A program made the translations under genes and the position numbers. A stretch of DNA of 64,000 bases from positions 2,914,001 through 2,978,000 of the forward strand of contig CAVTZD010000001.1 of NCBI GenBank assembly GCA_963739125.1, written 5' to 3'. The notes beneath the pieces were generated by a model. That model saw only the letters and a list, made by a program, of their open reading frames with translations. It was not told where the DNA came from and made no database searches. Below are positions 17,959-26,339 of this stretch, piece by piece. Positions within the stretch are counted from its first letter, which is position 1. Each line of letters starts with the position of its first letter. The stretch is from Sulfotelmatobacter sp963739125 (GTDB lineage: Bacteria; Acidobacteriota; Terriglobia; Terriglobales; Acidobacteriaceae).

Positions 17959-18144
17959 TTACTGCTGCGGGTCTTGGTTCAGGACCGTACAAACTGCGGC
18001 AAGGTCTTCAGCAGACAATGCCGACTTCAAGTCGTTGACCGACCGCGTCGTGCGGAATCCGGTCAACCGTGTGTGCTCCTTGCGAGCACGAATCTTCGCG
18101 ACGACTTCAGCTTGAAGTTGCGTGAGTGGTTTCGTTGTCGTCAT
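17959..18144 (-). CDS. Small hypothetical protein
   Basis: 61 residues, helical (TQLQAEVVAKIRARKEHTR; NDLKSALSAEDLAAVCTVL). A strong AAGGAGGAG site fixes the ATG; it overlaps the stop of the upstream gene (ATGA), so the two are translationally coupled. No family recognised. Confidence 0.6.
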   Translation of the reverse strand: MTTTKPLTQLQAEVVAKIRARKEHTRLTGFRTTRSVNDLKSALSAEDLAAVCTVLNQDPQQ

Positions 18145-18740
18145 TTCTCCTCCTTGAATCCGAAGGACTCCCACACTTCGGCGTCGGTCTTGATGTTCTC
18201 CGGTTGGTTTGGTGTCGGATGTGTGTTGATATTCCCCTCTGCCCAAGTGTTCATGCAGCGGCAAGAATCTCCATCCCATCGCGGCTCGACGTAAGAGCCA
18301 AAAGATACGTACGCCTCTCGCGACGGAGCGAAGTCTTCAGGACTGATGACTTCGCCGGGAGTGTTCGAGTTAATCAACAGAAGGGTGAGCAAACGTCCGT
18401 CTGCGAAGACATGGTTGACAAGTGCTCGGGTGAGGCATTGCTTGCCGTACATTTCGTGTCGGACGAAGCCGAACGTCCCACGCGCGACTTTGCCGTCGGT
18501 CGGGTGAAGGACAGGTTCGACGGCATACTCTGTTCCGAACTCGTTGCTCGACGGCGTGAAGTATTCGGCACTGATGAGTTCGCAGTTTCGTCCGACAAAC
18601 GGGTCGTCTGACGCCCACTCAACCTCTCTCGACACAATCAAAGCCCCGTCGTTGAAGACGTGCTCGACCACTACTCTTTCTTTGCGGCTTGAATCGAATC
18701 CGACCGCACCTCGCGTTACTTGTTCTTTCACTTCATTCAT
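18141..18740 (-). CDS. Internally duplicated hypothetical protein
   Basis: 199 residues containing two related halves: VVEHVFNDGALIVS…ISAEYFTPS (about 24–63) and LVNHVFADGRLLTL…ISPEDFAPS (about 107–142). The repeats suggest duplication of one small beta-rich domain. It starts with ATGA overlapping an upstream frame and is coupled to the next gene. Function unknown. Confidence 0.6.
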   Translation of the reverse strand: MNEVKEQVTRGAVGFDSSRKERVVVEHVFNDGALIVSREVEWASDDPFVGRNCELISAEYFTPSSNEFGTEYAVEPVLHPTDGKVARGTFGFVRHEMYGKQCLTRALVNHVFADGRLLTLLLINSNTPGEVISPEDFAPSREAYVSFGSYVEPRWDGDSCRCMNTWAEGNINTHPTPNQPENIKTDAEVWESFGFKEEK

Positions 18741-18949
18741 GTCGTTTCTCTTTTCTGCTCGACTGACGAGCGTGTTTTTCGTCGAAGCAAAGGTCGCCCC
18801 AGATGCGTCGGCACGTTGGGATTCGGGCCGAAACGGACCTCCCGTGTTGACGGAACGCCCGTGCCTTGAAGAGGTGGCTCGTCTGGCACATGAGCCACGG
18901 AGTGAACGTAATATCGCTGGTCCGCAGACCAGTGTTCTTCCTTCTTCAA
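18737..18949 (-). CDS. Doubtful small protein at head of leftward operon
   Basis: 70 codons from a TTG start preceded by GAAG-type purines; the stop overlaps the next start (ATGA). The protein has no recognisable domain and a basic tail. The overlap arrangement matches the rest of the operon, but the TTG start and odd composition make it uncertain. Confidence 0.25.
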   Translation of the reverse strand: MKKEEHWSADQRYYVHSVAHVPDEPPLQGTGVPSTREVRFGPNPNVPTHLGRPLLRRKTRSSVEQKRETT

Positions 18950-19389
18950 GACGGAGCTTCGTCGTCAGTTAACGGTGTTCGATCAGTGTTGCTTGGAAGC
19001 CGCGTTCCTCAGGACTGAGTGCGGCGTGTTCGGATTGTCTTGCGGGACTCACCCGCCGTCGGCTGCTGAAAGCCTCGGGTCTTTCTCGATCTCCAACAAG
19101 CTTACCACAAAGAGACGGCGAAAGTCAAGCGAACGCCGCGTCCAGCAGGGGTTTTGAGGCGTTTGGGGCTTTGGTGCCCAGGCTCGAAAATAAAGTTGCG
19201 GACGCGTCTTTCCCCCGATTTACGCCTTCTTGCCGCGTAACCCATTCCCTCTCAACACGTTGCCGTCCTTTGAGTCGCCGCCCAACATTCGACGCAAACC
19301 GTATTAGTAGCAGGCAGCAGTAGTTACGAGTCACAGCCAGTCTGAATGACTCGTTTAGATGGTAAACGGTTGCCAGAACGGAGGGGGGC
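18950..19389. other. Gene-free divergent control region
   Basis: 440 bases between the leftward operon (15.5–18.9 kb) and the long rightward operon that begins at 19,390. Promoters for both should lie here. It contains GATC sites at 18,981 and 19,088, which are rare in the element. I see no strong palindrome or gene. Confidence 0.45.
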
Positions 19390-19830
19390 GTGAAGGCGAA
19401 GCACACGCTGGCATGGTTCAAAGCGGAGCAATCCGCCGCTCGATGGCTCCAGAGAAACGGCATTGTGTGCCGCCATCTCAGGGGCAATGGGCCGCACGAC
19501 ATTGTAGGCAAGAGCGGAACGCGGATCGAAGTGAAGTTCGCCCGCCCTCGCCGTCGGAAGAAGCACATCACTTGGACGTTCCAACTGAGTCGTCCGCGTG
19601 GCAAGCAGGCGAAGAAGGTTCTCGATGAGTCGGGAGTTGATGCGTACATCTTCGTGTTACGCCCAGCGTTCCTGGGGCGACACAGAGTGTTCCTCGTCAT
19701 GTCCGCCCCGCAGAAAGTGCAGAGTGTTGTCGTCTCGGCCCGCAGTCTCATCGGCAAGCATCGGGACACGGTCTTCCACTGCGAAGTGATTCGCGAGATG
19801 GAGCGACGAGTCGCAAAGGTTGCAGTGTGA
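19390..19830 (+). CDS. PD-(D/E)XK nuclease-like protein (Holliday-junction-resolvase type)
   Basis: 146 residues. The core is readable: a helix with AEQSAARWLQRNG, Asp37 in GPHDIVG, Glu47 and Lys49 in IEVKFAR, followed by basic residues and strands (VDAYIFVLRP). This matches the D…E-x-K pattern of restriction-fold nucleases and is closest in layout to small resolvase-like enzymes. GTG start with a GAGGGGGG site. It is the first gene of the rightward operon, consistent with processing of recombination or replication intermediates. Confidence 0.6.
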   Translation: MKAKHTLAWFKAEQSAARWLQRNGIVCRHLRGNGPHDIVGKSGTRIEVKFARPRRRKKHITWTFQLSRPRGKQAKKVLDESGVDAYIFVLRPAFLGRHRVFLVMSAPQKVQSVVVSARSLIGKHRDTVFHCEVIREMERRVAKVAV

Positions 19831-19849
19831 GGTAGATGTTGGAGGAGAG

Positions 19850-19999
19850 ATGTCGAAGACGAAAGTTGTTGTGACGCAGGACCCAGACCAGCCCATCGCG
19901 GCTGAGATTCTGGCGAAGGTGTCGTCAGGGCACCCGTTGACTCCGCAGACCGCCAAGAGCCGCGAGGCGATGACTGGCGAGGGCGGGACGTGCGTGTAG
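19850..19999 (+). CDS. 49-residue hypothetical protein
   Basis: A short gene with a strong GGAGGAG site directly before its ATG, 19 bp after the nuclease gene. The protein starts MSKTKVVVTQDPDQPIAAEI and is probably soluble. Position and ribosome-binding site support translation; function unknown. Confidence 0.5.
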   Translation: MSKTKVVVTQDPDQPIAAEILAKVSSGHPLTPQTAKSREAMTGEGGTCV

Positions 20000-20158
20000 T
20001 GACCACGTCGCCTACTTATTGAAATGCGACTCCTAGCCACAACATTCTCTGCGAATGTTCTGACATGGCCGCGATGGGGTTGAGCAGACGGTACGGAATG
20101 CCGTCGCATGTGCGGGCTGGGACTAAAACTCCCGGCCCCGCCCTTTTTGGAGGACAAA

Positions 20159-20485
20159 TTGAATGACAGCACGTTCGCCCTCATCAAGAGGTCACTGAAG
20201 CAACTCAACCGCCATCGCTTGCTGAGTAGCCACTTAAAACTCATGTGCTTCGAGTGCAAAGCGATGAGGTGTGTGACGGACCATTTTGCTTCTGGAGAGA
20301 GTTTGCTCGATTGCCAGCATCGACGCCCAGCGTTTTTTCTTGACGACGCTGTGGCTCAAAAGTTCAAGGCCGAAGTTGAAGCACGCACTGTCCGACGCGA
20401 GATTGTTGGCTTCGCGGCTCCAACAGCCGGAGGGCATCGGCGTCGTTTTGTTGAAGACATCGAAGTAATGGAGGAAGCAGCGTGA
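20159..20485 (+). CDS. Small Cys-containing (possible zinc-binding) protein, TTG start
   Basis: 108 residues from a TTG 5 bases after GGAGG. A CFECKAMRC cluster and a later DCQHRR suggest a zinc-binding knuckle. The C-terminus is basic then acidic (GGHRRRFVEDIEVMEEAA). Its stop overlaps the GTG of the next gene (GTGA), so it belongs to the rightward operon. Function unknown. Confidence 0.5.
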   Translation: MNDSTFALIKRSLKQLNRHRLLSSHLKLMCFECKAMRCVTDHFASGESLLDCQHRRPAFFLDDAVAQKFKAEVEARTVRREIVGFAAPTAGGHRRRFVEDIEVMEEAA

Positions 20486-20757
20486 AAGTAATCGGTTGTT
20501 TGACATGCCCCTATTGCGGGCCTTTTGACATATTGGGAATCGTCGATGGCACACCCATCACCGTTTCCATCGGACTATACGACTGTATCGGTCGTGACGC
20601 GGCGGGGCTGTGGATTTTGAACTGTCCTAAGCAGCACCACGTCTTGAAGTTGATTTTCACTTCCGCACAAGAATGGCTGGAGGGCGAAGGCGTCCCGCCG
20701 GAAGTAGGTGGAGTACGTGGGCACTTTCCCGCACCTGTTGGACGGAGGACGAGTTGA
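20482..20757 (+). CDS. Small zinc-ribbon-like protein
   Basis: 91 residues, GTG start overlapping the previous stop. CLTCPYCG near the N-terminus and a later C-P-K-Q-H-H (LNCPKQHH) could form a four-ligand zinc site. Coupled on both sides (next start overlaps its TGA). No family recognised. Confidence 0.5.
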   Translation: MKVIGCLTCPYCGPFDILGIVDGTPITVSIGLYDCIGRDAAGLWILNCPKQHHVLKLIFTSAQEWLEGEGVPPEVGGVRGHFPAPVGRRTS

Positions 20758-21065
20758 GCGTAGGTAAACAACTCTATTCCACATTTTCAATTTGGCACGC
20801 CTCGATTTTGCACTACCTGTATGGAGCCGAGTCGTTGGCAAAAATCATCGCTATCGACAAGTTCAAATCGGAGTGGTTTTTCGCGGTGCCCGTCTGCGAC
20901 GCAGAAATCGACATAGCCGCCTACGAGAAGAATGAACTCACACTATCGTCTGCGAAGGCTTTCGTTCATTCGTTCAATCTTCTTTCGCAGCAGCAACGAA
21001 AGATGAAAGCACGGGGCGAGGACCAGTTCGTCAGCGAGGCGTGGATTCGCGGCGACGTAGGCTGA
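20754..21065 (+). CDS. Hypothetical operon protein, TTG start
   Basis: 103 residues starting at a TTG that overlaps the previous stop (TTGA), with GGACGGAGGACG upstream. Sequence is mixed helical/strand (STFSIWHASILHYLYGAESL; EWFFAVPVCDAEIDIAAYEK). No recognised domain. Confidence 0.5.
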   Translation: MSVGKQLYSTFSIWHASILHYLYGAESLAKIIAIDKFKSEWFFAVPVCDAEIDIAAYEKNELTLSSAKAFVHSFNLLSQQQRKMKARGEDQFVSEAWIRGDVG

Positions 21066-21084
21066 CACGGGTTCTGGAGGAGAC

Positions 21085-21495
21085 ATGCTGGCAAACCAAG
21101 ACATCGCGAACCTTCGTCAGATTGCTCTCGATGATAAAGGGGCAACAACAACACGCCGTCTGGCAGCGATTGATAGTCTCGCCGCCCTTGGCAACCACTA
21201 TTTGCACAAGCGGACGAAGCATCTGTTGAGAGAGTACGTCGAACCGACGAGGCGAGGCAGGCTTTTTCTCGTGAAAGCGTTGAGGCGTCTGAAGAAGTCT
21301 AAAAAGCATTCGCATGAAGGGACGAAGTCCGCTGTCAACGCACGGCTTCTGTTCTTGAGAGGCGTCGAGCTTGGCAACGGTTTATGGCAGTTGAAGGCGT
21401 CTGACGGCCAGAACAGGTCCGTTGTGAGACCTGTCGCGAGAGTGCCTGACGTTGTTTCAGATATCGAGAACTTTTTGACAGAGCACGGAGGATAG
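21085..21495 (+). CDS. Hypothetical basic helical protein
   Basis: 136 residues with a strong GGAGGAG site. The N-terminal part is helical and repeat-like (IANLRQIALDDKGATTTRRL), the centre is strongly basic (FLVKALRRLKKSKKHS), suggesting nucleic-acid binding. Function unknown. Confidence 0.55.
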   Translation: MLANQDIANLRQIALDDKGATTTRRLAAIDSLAALGNHYLHKRTKHLLREYVEPTRRGRLFLVKALRRLKKSKKHSHEGTKSAVNARLLFLRGVELGNGLWQLKASDGQNRSVVRPVARVPDVVSDIENFLTEHGG

Positions 21496-21502
21496 ACCAT
21501 AG

Positions 21503-22126
21503 ATGTTGGGCATCAATGTGATGACCGAGAAGTTGCGAAACGTTCTGAATATCCGACGATGGAATGAACGCAATCCCGGCAAAGCGAAAGCACGAGCGGC
21601 TGCGTGGCGTGCCGCGAATCTAGAAAAGACGACAGTGCGACAGGCTGCCTACCGTGCTGCGAATCTAGAAAAGGAGAAATCGCGGATGGCTGCGTGGTAC
21701 GCAGCCAATTCTGAACGAGTGAAAGCACAAGTGGTTGCATGGCAGGCAGCGAATCCTGACAAGGTGAAAGCACAGAAGACTGCGTGGAAGGCTGCGAATC
21801 CTGACAAGGTGTGTGACTGCCGTCGTCGTCATCGAATACGGAGATGGGGCCGCACGGAGAACTTTACTGAGTTTGAGTTCCAAGAACTGAAGCATCAACT
21901 TGGTGATATCTGCCTCCGCTGCAAGCGACATGAGTCTGAACTCGGCAGACTCAGTTTGAAACTCGTTCCCGACCACGTCGTGCCGTTAGCGATGGGCGGG
22001 TCGAACGACATTGAGAACATTCAGCCGTTGTGTTCCAACGGTAAGGGTTCGTGCAATCAAAAGAAGTGTGCGAACTACGCGAACTACATGGTTCACATAG
22101 GAGGCAAGTTTGAAGACAGAGCATGA
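21503..22126 (+). CDS. HNH endonuclease with N-terminal tandem repeats
   Basis: 207 residues. About residues 25–100 are five imperfect repeats of roughly 14–19 residues of the form A-A-W-x-A-A-N-P-D-K-V-K-A, a pattern seen in phage-encoded HNH proteins and probably DNA-contacting. The C-terminal HNH domain has CLRCKRH, DHVVPLAMGGSNDIENIQPLC and CNQKKC, giving the zinc cysteines and the catalytic D-H. Likely a homing-type or packaging-associated endonuclease; no packaging genes are seen nearby. Confidence 0.82.
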   Translation: MLGINVMTEKLRNVLNIRRWNERNPGKAKARAAAWRAANLEKTTVRQAAYRAANLEKEKSRMAAWYAANSERVKAQVVAWQAANPDKVKAQKTAWKAANPDKVCDCRRRHRIRRWGRTENFTEFEFQELKHQLGDICLRCKRHESELGRLSLKLVPDHVVPLAMGGSNDIENIQPLCSNGKGSCNQKKCANYANYMVHIGGKFEDRA

Positions 22127-22394
22127 AAAATCCTTGGAAGCGTATTACGCGTACAAGTCTGGGCCACGTTCGAGCGAGGATTTCAAAGCAATCGTTACGA
22201 GTCCCGCTTCATCTCCAGAGGACCGCGAGAAAGCGAAAGCAGCCCTCGCAGAATACGCAGCGTCAGTGAAATGGGTGACCGCACGCGGGGAAACCGAACC
22301 TGTCGTTGGCATGTTCGCGAGACACAGAGCTAGTTGCATTTGGTCGGGCATCACGCCGCAACCACTGCCGAAGGAAGAGGACGGCAATGCCTAG
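22110..22394 (+). CDS. Hypothetical protein, TTG start
   Basis: 94 residues; a TTG follows AGGAGGCAAGT and overlaps the end of the HNH gene by 17 bases. Helical N-terminus (EKSLEAYYAYKSGPRSSEDF). No family recognised. Its stop overlaps the next gene by 8 bases. Confidence 0.5.
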   Translation: MKTEHEKSLEAYYAYKSGPRSSEDFKAIVTSPASSPEDREKAKAALAEYAASVKWVTARGETEPVVGMFARHRASCIWSGITPQPLPKEEDGNA

Positions 22395-22950
22395 CCTTCG
22401 AGAGATGGAAGAACGCCGACGAACCCTAGCAACATTAAATGACGAGGTTCTGACTCCGCCCGACCCACGTAAGCACGGAGGGATGGGTCACGCGGTCGTC
22501 ATCACAAGTTCGACGCGGCAAGCCGCCGCTGTAAAAGAGTTCCAGAGGGAAGTGCCAACAGGACCAGATGTTGATATTTCGCGGCTGACGCCGGAGGAAC
22601 GTTTCGAGTGGTTCGCGGTCTCGGCTGCGAAGGAACGCCAGCGGGTTGAAGCTATTCGACTGCAAAACGAAGCCACTCGGAGGGCACAAGCAGAAGCCGA
22701 CAGGCAGGCGAAAGAACAGAAACGCTTGCAAGCCGAGACAGCGGTGAAAGCCCAGACAGAACGGGCCAACCAGATTATGGAAGCTCGTCTTAAAGCCGAC
22801 GCTCGTCGGGAGATTCTTGCCATCGTCGCCACGATGACTCCACAAGAGGAAGATACTGTCACCGCCCGTGTCAAAGCGATGGGTGCTGCGTATCTGTCCA
22901 TGCCTCTTGCGTGGAGTGCCGCGTTGGACGCGGTCAGAGCAGCAAAGTAG
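22387..22950 (+). CDS. Coiled-coil hypothetical protein
   Basis: 187 residues. Residues 70–140 form a long charged helix rich in Ala, Glu, Arg and Gln (EATRRAQAEADRQAKEQKRL). The rest is unremarkable. Tightly packed between its neighbours in the rightward operon. It could be structural or scaffold-like, but there is no direct evidence. Confidence 0.55.
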   Translation: MPSLREMEERRRTLATLNDEVLTPPDPRKHGGMGHAVVITSSTRQAAAVKEFQREVPTGPDVDISRLTPEERFEWFAVSAAKERQRVEAIRLQNEATRRAQAEADRQAKEQKRLQAETAVKAQTERANQIMEARLKADARREILAIVATMTPQEEDTVTARVKAMGAAYLSMPLAWSAALDAVRAAK

Positions 22951-22958
22951 GAGGAGAT

Positions 22959-23834
22959 ATGAGCATCAGAAGTAAGCAAGGCTACGCAGAGTTTCTAAAA
23001 GAGGATGCAATCGAGCAGCAACAACGAGCGGGGGAACTGAAGCGTCGTCAGGCCCGTGAGTTATTTGAGACACCAAGTCCGTGGATGGTTGAGAACCTTC
23101 CACAAATCAGCCCAGAGGCTAATGCAGGGAAATCTATTGAACAGGTCGTGCAGGAGATTCGCGGCAGTTTTGATGCGTTCCGTCTCGGCCTCGACACCCG
23201 TGGAGTGACGCTCCTCCCCGCAGGGTTGACGAAATTGCAGCGGGTCGCAGAACTCAATGAGAGCGTGGACTGGGCCAACCCCGAATCGTTCACGAAGGCG
23301 TTCGATTACATCGAATTTCTCCGAGCATGGAACGACACCGACCGCACGATTCCTGTCCAGACGCCTGTCGAACAGCCTGTCACACAGCCGACTGCCGAGC
23401 AGACGCTCGACGAGTTGCTGGAAACGACTAGCAGTGAAACGAGAGAAGGTAGAGCAAAGATTCGTGACGCAGTGCAGCGTGCAGCAGTTCACGGGGAGTA
23501 TCACGCCACATGGTCAGCGTTCGAGGCTTCGCTTTACGAGAACTTCAGCCCCACTCCTGAGAACGTTGCACAGGGGCACAAAGGGTTCGTGATGACGCCG
23601 ATTCAGAAGCAGACGTTCTACGACACCATGCTCCGTCGTGGAATGAACTTCCATCGCCCGAAGGACTACGATACGGTGCGAGTTGCCCTCTGCAAGTCGG
23701 GCGACCTACCTGCCTTGCTTTATCCGACCGAGCGGCTGGAAATCGAAATGGAGATGTCCAACCTCAACGACCGCGAGGTTCGCCGCCAGTTTGCACAACG
23801 GTCTCGCGAACTGAATACCAAGTCACTAATTTAA
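22959..23834 (+). CDS. Hypothetical protein of the large-protein cluster
   Basis: 291 residues with a GGAGGAGAT site 8 bp after the previous stop. Helical N-terminus, a Pro/Gln/Thr linker in the middle (VQTPVEQPVTQPTAEQ, about 143–160) and a C-terminal helical region (MEMSNLNDREVRRQFAQRSR). No domain recognised. It directly precedes the two giant genes. Confidence 0.55.
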   Translation: MSIRSKQGYAEFLKEDAIEQQQRAGELKRRQARELFETPSPWMVENLPQISPEANAGKSIEQVVQEIRGSFDAFRLGLDTRGVTLLPAGLTKLQRVAELNESVDWANPESFTKAFDYIEFLRAWNDTDRTIPVQTPVEQPVTQPTAEQTLDELLETTSSETREGRAKIRDAVQRAAVHGEYHATWSAFEASLYENFSPTPENVAQGHKGFVMTPIQKQTFYDTMLRRGMNFHRPKDYDTVRVALCKSGDLPALLYPTERLEIEMEMSNLNDREVRRQFAQRSRELNTKSLI

Positions 23835-24014
23835 CAACATCAGGGCTGACCTCCTCCTCGTTATGGTCTTAGATGACCCACGAGTCTCGCGACGCCATTC
23901 GCGGACGGCCCTGTTTCAAATTTTCCTGCGATTCGCAGGCGGCGTGTCACTGTCAATGCCGACGCCGATTTTATTCGCCTCACCGCAGGCTCTCGCGGCA
24001 CAAAAGGAACAGCA

Positions 24015-26324
24015 ATGCCAATCGTCCCGGATAGCACCCAAAACCAGCCAACACCGAACACCGCTCCACAGAATCCTCCGACCCCGTCTCCCGACGCCAC
24101 TGCGAATCCGCAGATGAATCAATCGGTCGGAGACCTCGCACAAGCTGCGGCAAATCAGCAGAACCAAACTGACGGCGGCAAGAATCCGAACCAACAAACA
24201 CAAGCTCCGACACAGACGCCGACGGCTCAACAGTCCAAGCCGCACCCTATTAGTCGAGTCTTCGACGGTATCCTGAAGACGATGACTGGTGGACCTGTCA
24301 TGTACACGGACCCGAATGGTGTCCGGCGTGAAGCCCCGCAAACGCGTGGTGCGATGGGTAAAGCCATCGTCGCTGCTGCACTCGCAGGCTTGTTCACTCC
24401 GACGCAGTATCGCGAAGGTGCATTCGGCAGCAAGGTCGAAGACTTCGGAGCAACAGCAGCCGGAGCAGCACAGGCTGGCAAAGGCGTCATGGAAGAGGCC
24501 CGCAATAAGCCTCAGCAGATTTCCGACGAGGAGCAGACGAAGCGTCTCCAGACGATGATGAACACGACCAACCTTGCCCGAAATATGGCTGCAAGCACGC
24601 TTCAGCAGCACGACGCGTTGAACGCGATGGTCTCTAGTTCCGCACCGCTACTCGATTCCATCAAAGCGTATGAGAAAACTCGTGACGCCGCGAGTCAACC
24701 ACAGGCTTTGATTCAGGGCGACCTCGACCATGAGCAAGCTATTGAGAAGCTAAAGGGCCACACGCAGGATTGGACCGCGATAGTGACGGGGACAAAATCT
24801 CAACTTAACCCAGAGACGGGTCAAGCCGAGGAACATCCTGTCTACGCAATCGTCAATCCGCATGTCCGCGTTCCGTTGAGCGAAGAAGCCGTCAAGCTGT
24901 ATTCGACGGTTAACCCGACCTACAAAGGTGCGTGGGAAGCGACGAACGGAAAAGTCGAAGTCCCGTTGAACATGGCTGTGTCAGCACAGAACCTTGTCAA
25001 CGAATCACATGTTCTCCAATCGTTCGCGGACTCGAAGGGGTTGAAGGAAGCGTTCCCCGGCATGAAGTCGGTGAATGTCGCTTCAATCGTCGGCGGGAAG
25101 GACGGCAAGCGTGTCGCAGAGGCACTTGATGCAACTCGCGATGCTCTCGCAGGGGGTGCTCCTACATATCAGACGTTGAATGCGTTGCAGTCTGCCGCAG
25201 GCGGGCGGACGCTCCTCAAGGCAATGGGTCTTGACCCAGATGCCGTCGGGAAGTACGTCCAGACACAGACGAATGAAGCCATTCGTCAACAAGCTCTCGC
25301 GAAGGAAGGCGGAGTTGGTGACAAGGCTCCAGTGTCACAGCAGCAACAGCAGACGCTCCAGAAGGCCATCAACCAAGTCAGTGACCCCGATGAGCGGGCT
25401 TCTCTCGCGGCGATGATTCCTCCTGACCGTCCTCTGACGATGGGCGAGTTCCAGAAGGTCGGAAACGAATTGCGTCAGACAGTTCAACGTCTGCACGAAG
25501 ACAAACTGAAGCAAGGCGACCCGGCGGTTCTCCAGCAAGAAGCGGAGAGCATGTTGAACGGCAACGTCTCGAACCCGAAAGACCTCGCAACCGTTCGGTC
25601 TGGCGGGGCACGTATGCTGATTGACAACCTTCTCCAGAAGGGTGCTGAGGCACGCGGCCTGAATCCTGTGAACCACACGTTCGCAACTCAGGAAGCGAAG
25701 GCTCGAACTTACGCGGAGTACAGCGACCCACAGAGCAAGATTGGTGCTCAGTTGAGTTCGTTCGACACGCTGATGCGACACACCGCAGAGGCACTCGATG
25801 CGAACGAAAATTGGGTCCGGTCAAGTTCGCCGCTCGTCAACCGACCGCTCAACTGGCTGGCAGAGAACGCGACTAACGACCAAGACTTCCAGACGTTCAA
25901 GGACACTATCGTCGCTCCGGCAAAAGAGTACATGAACTTCTTGAATCAGAATCGTGCAGAACACGAGTCTGACATCCGTGCGATGGAAGGAATTCTTGGC
26001 AAGGACGCAACGCCGAAGTCCGCACTCACCGCACTCAAGGTCATCACTCAGACCGCCGACGCTCGTGCAGCAGGTCTCGGCCAGAAGTACCTCAACACGG
26101 TCAAGCAGAATTACGCAGGACTCGTGAGTCCGTCTGCGTTGAACGTGATGCAGAAGTTCGGAATTAAGAGTCAAGCGGGTCCGATGTCAGTGGAATTGCC
26201 GCGTGGTTGGCAGAATAACGCAGCCTCGCCTATGACACCACAAGCACTCCAGATGTTCTGGGAGGCGTCGGGTCACAACAAAGACTACGCAATGGACCTT
26301 GCGAAAGAGAATGGTTGGCGATAG
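24015..26324 (+). CDS. Large phage-type protein (769 aa), possibly virion- or transfer-associated
   Basis: The first 75 residues are disordered and rich in Gln, Pro, Asn and Thr. The rest is mostly helical. A segment around 570–620 (IGAQLSSFDTLMRH, then PLVNRPLNWLAENATND) resembles a region I recall from very large proteins of phages and prophage-like islands. No peptidase, lysozyme or tape-measure repeat is visible. Its size, helical character and pairing with the 1245-residue gene suggest a late-type structural or injected protein; this is inference. Confidence 0.5.
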   Translation: MPIVPDSTQNQPTPNTAPQNPPTPSPDATANPQMNQSVGDLAQAAANQQNQTDGGKNPNQQTQAPTQTPTAQQSKPHPISRVFDGILKTMTGGPVMYTDPNGVRREAPQTRGAMGKAIVAAALAGLFTPTQYREGAFGSKVEDFGATAAGAAQAGKGVMEEARNKPQQISDEEQTKRLQTMMNTTNLARNMAASTLQQHDALNAMVSSSAPLLDSIKAYEKTRDAASQPQALIQGDLDHEQAIEKLKGHTQDWTAIVTGTKSQLNPETGQAEEHPVYAIVNPHVRVPLSEEAVKLYSTVNPTYKGAWEATNGKVEVPLNMAVSAQNLVNESHVLQSFADSKGLKEAFPGMKSVNVASIVGGKDGKRVAEALDATRDALAGGAPTYQTLNALQSAAGGRTLLKAMGLDPDAVGKYVQTQTNEAIRQQALAKEGGVGDKAPVSQQQQQTLQKAINQVSDPDERASLAAMIPPDRPLTMGEFQKVGNELRQTVQRLHEDKLKQGDPAVLQQEAESMLNGNVSNPKDLATVRSGGARMLIDNLLQKGAEARGLNPVNHTFATQEAKARTYAEYSDPQSKIGAQLSSFDTLMRHTAEALDANENWVRSSSPLVNRPLNWLAENATNDQDFQTFKDTIVAPAKEYMNFLNQNRAEHESDIRAMEGILGKDATPKSALTALKVITQTADARAAGLGQKYLNTVKQNYAGLVSPSALNVMQKFGIKSQAGPMSVELPRGWQNNAASPMTPQALQMFWEASGHNKDYAMDLAKENGWR

Positions 26325-26339
26325 CCGAAGGGAGTAGCA

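Noticed and set aside
18757..18779. Rho-independent terminator (GCTCG/CGAGC then GTGTTTTT)
   Set aside because: Stem of only five base pairs, and it would point into a divergent control region.
19125..20006. Leftward 293-codon open frame
   Set aside because: It covers the nuclease-like gene and the 49-residue gene in antisense, and its protein is Arg/Ser-rich without domain character.
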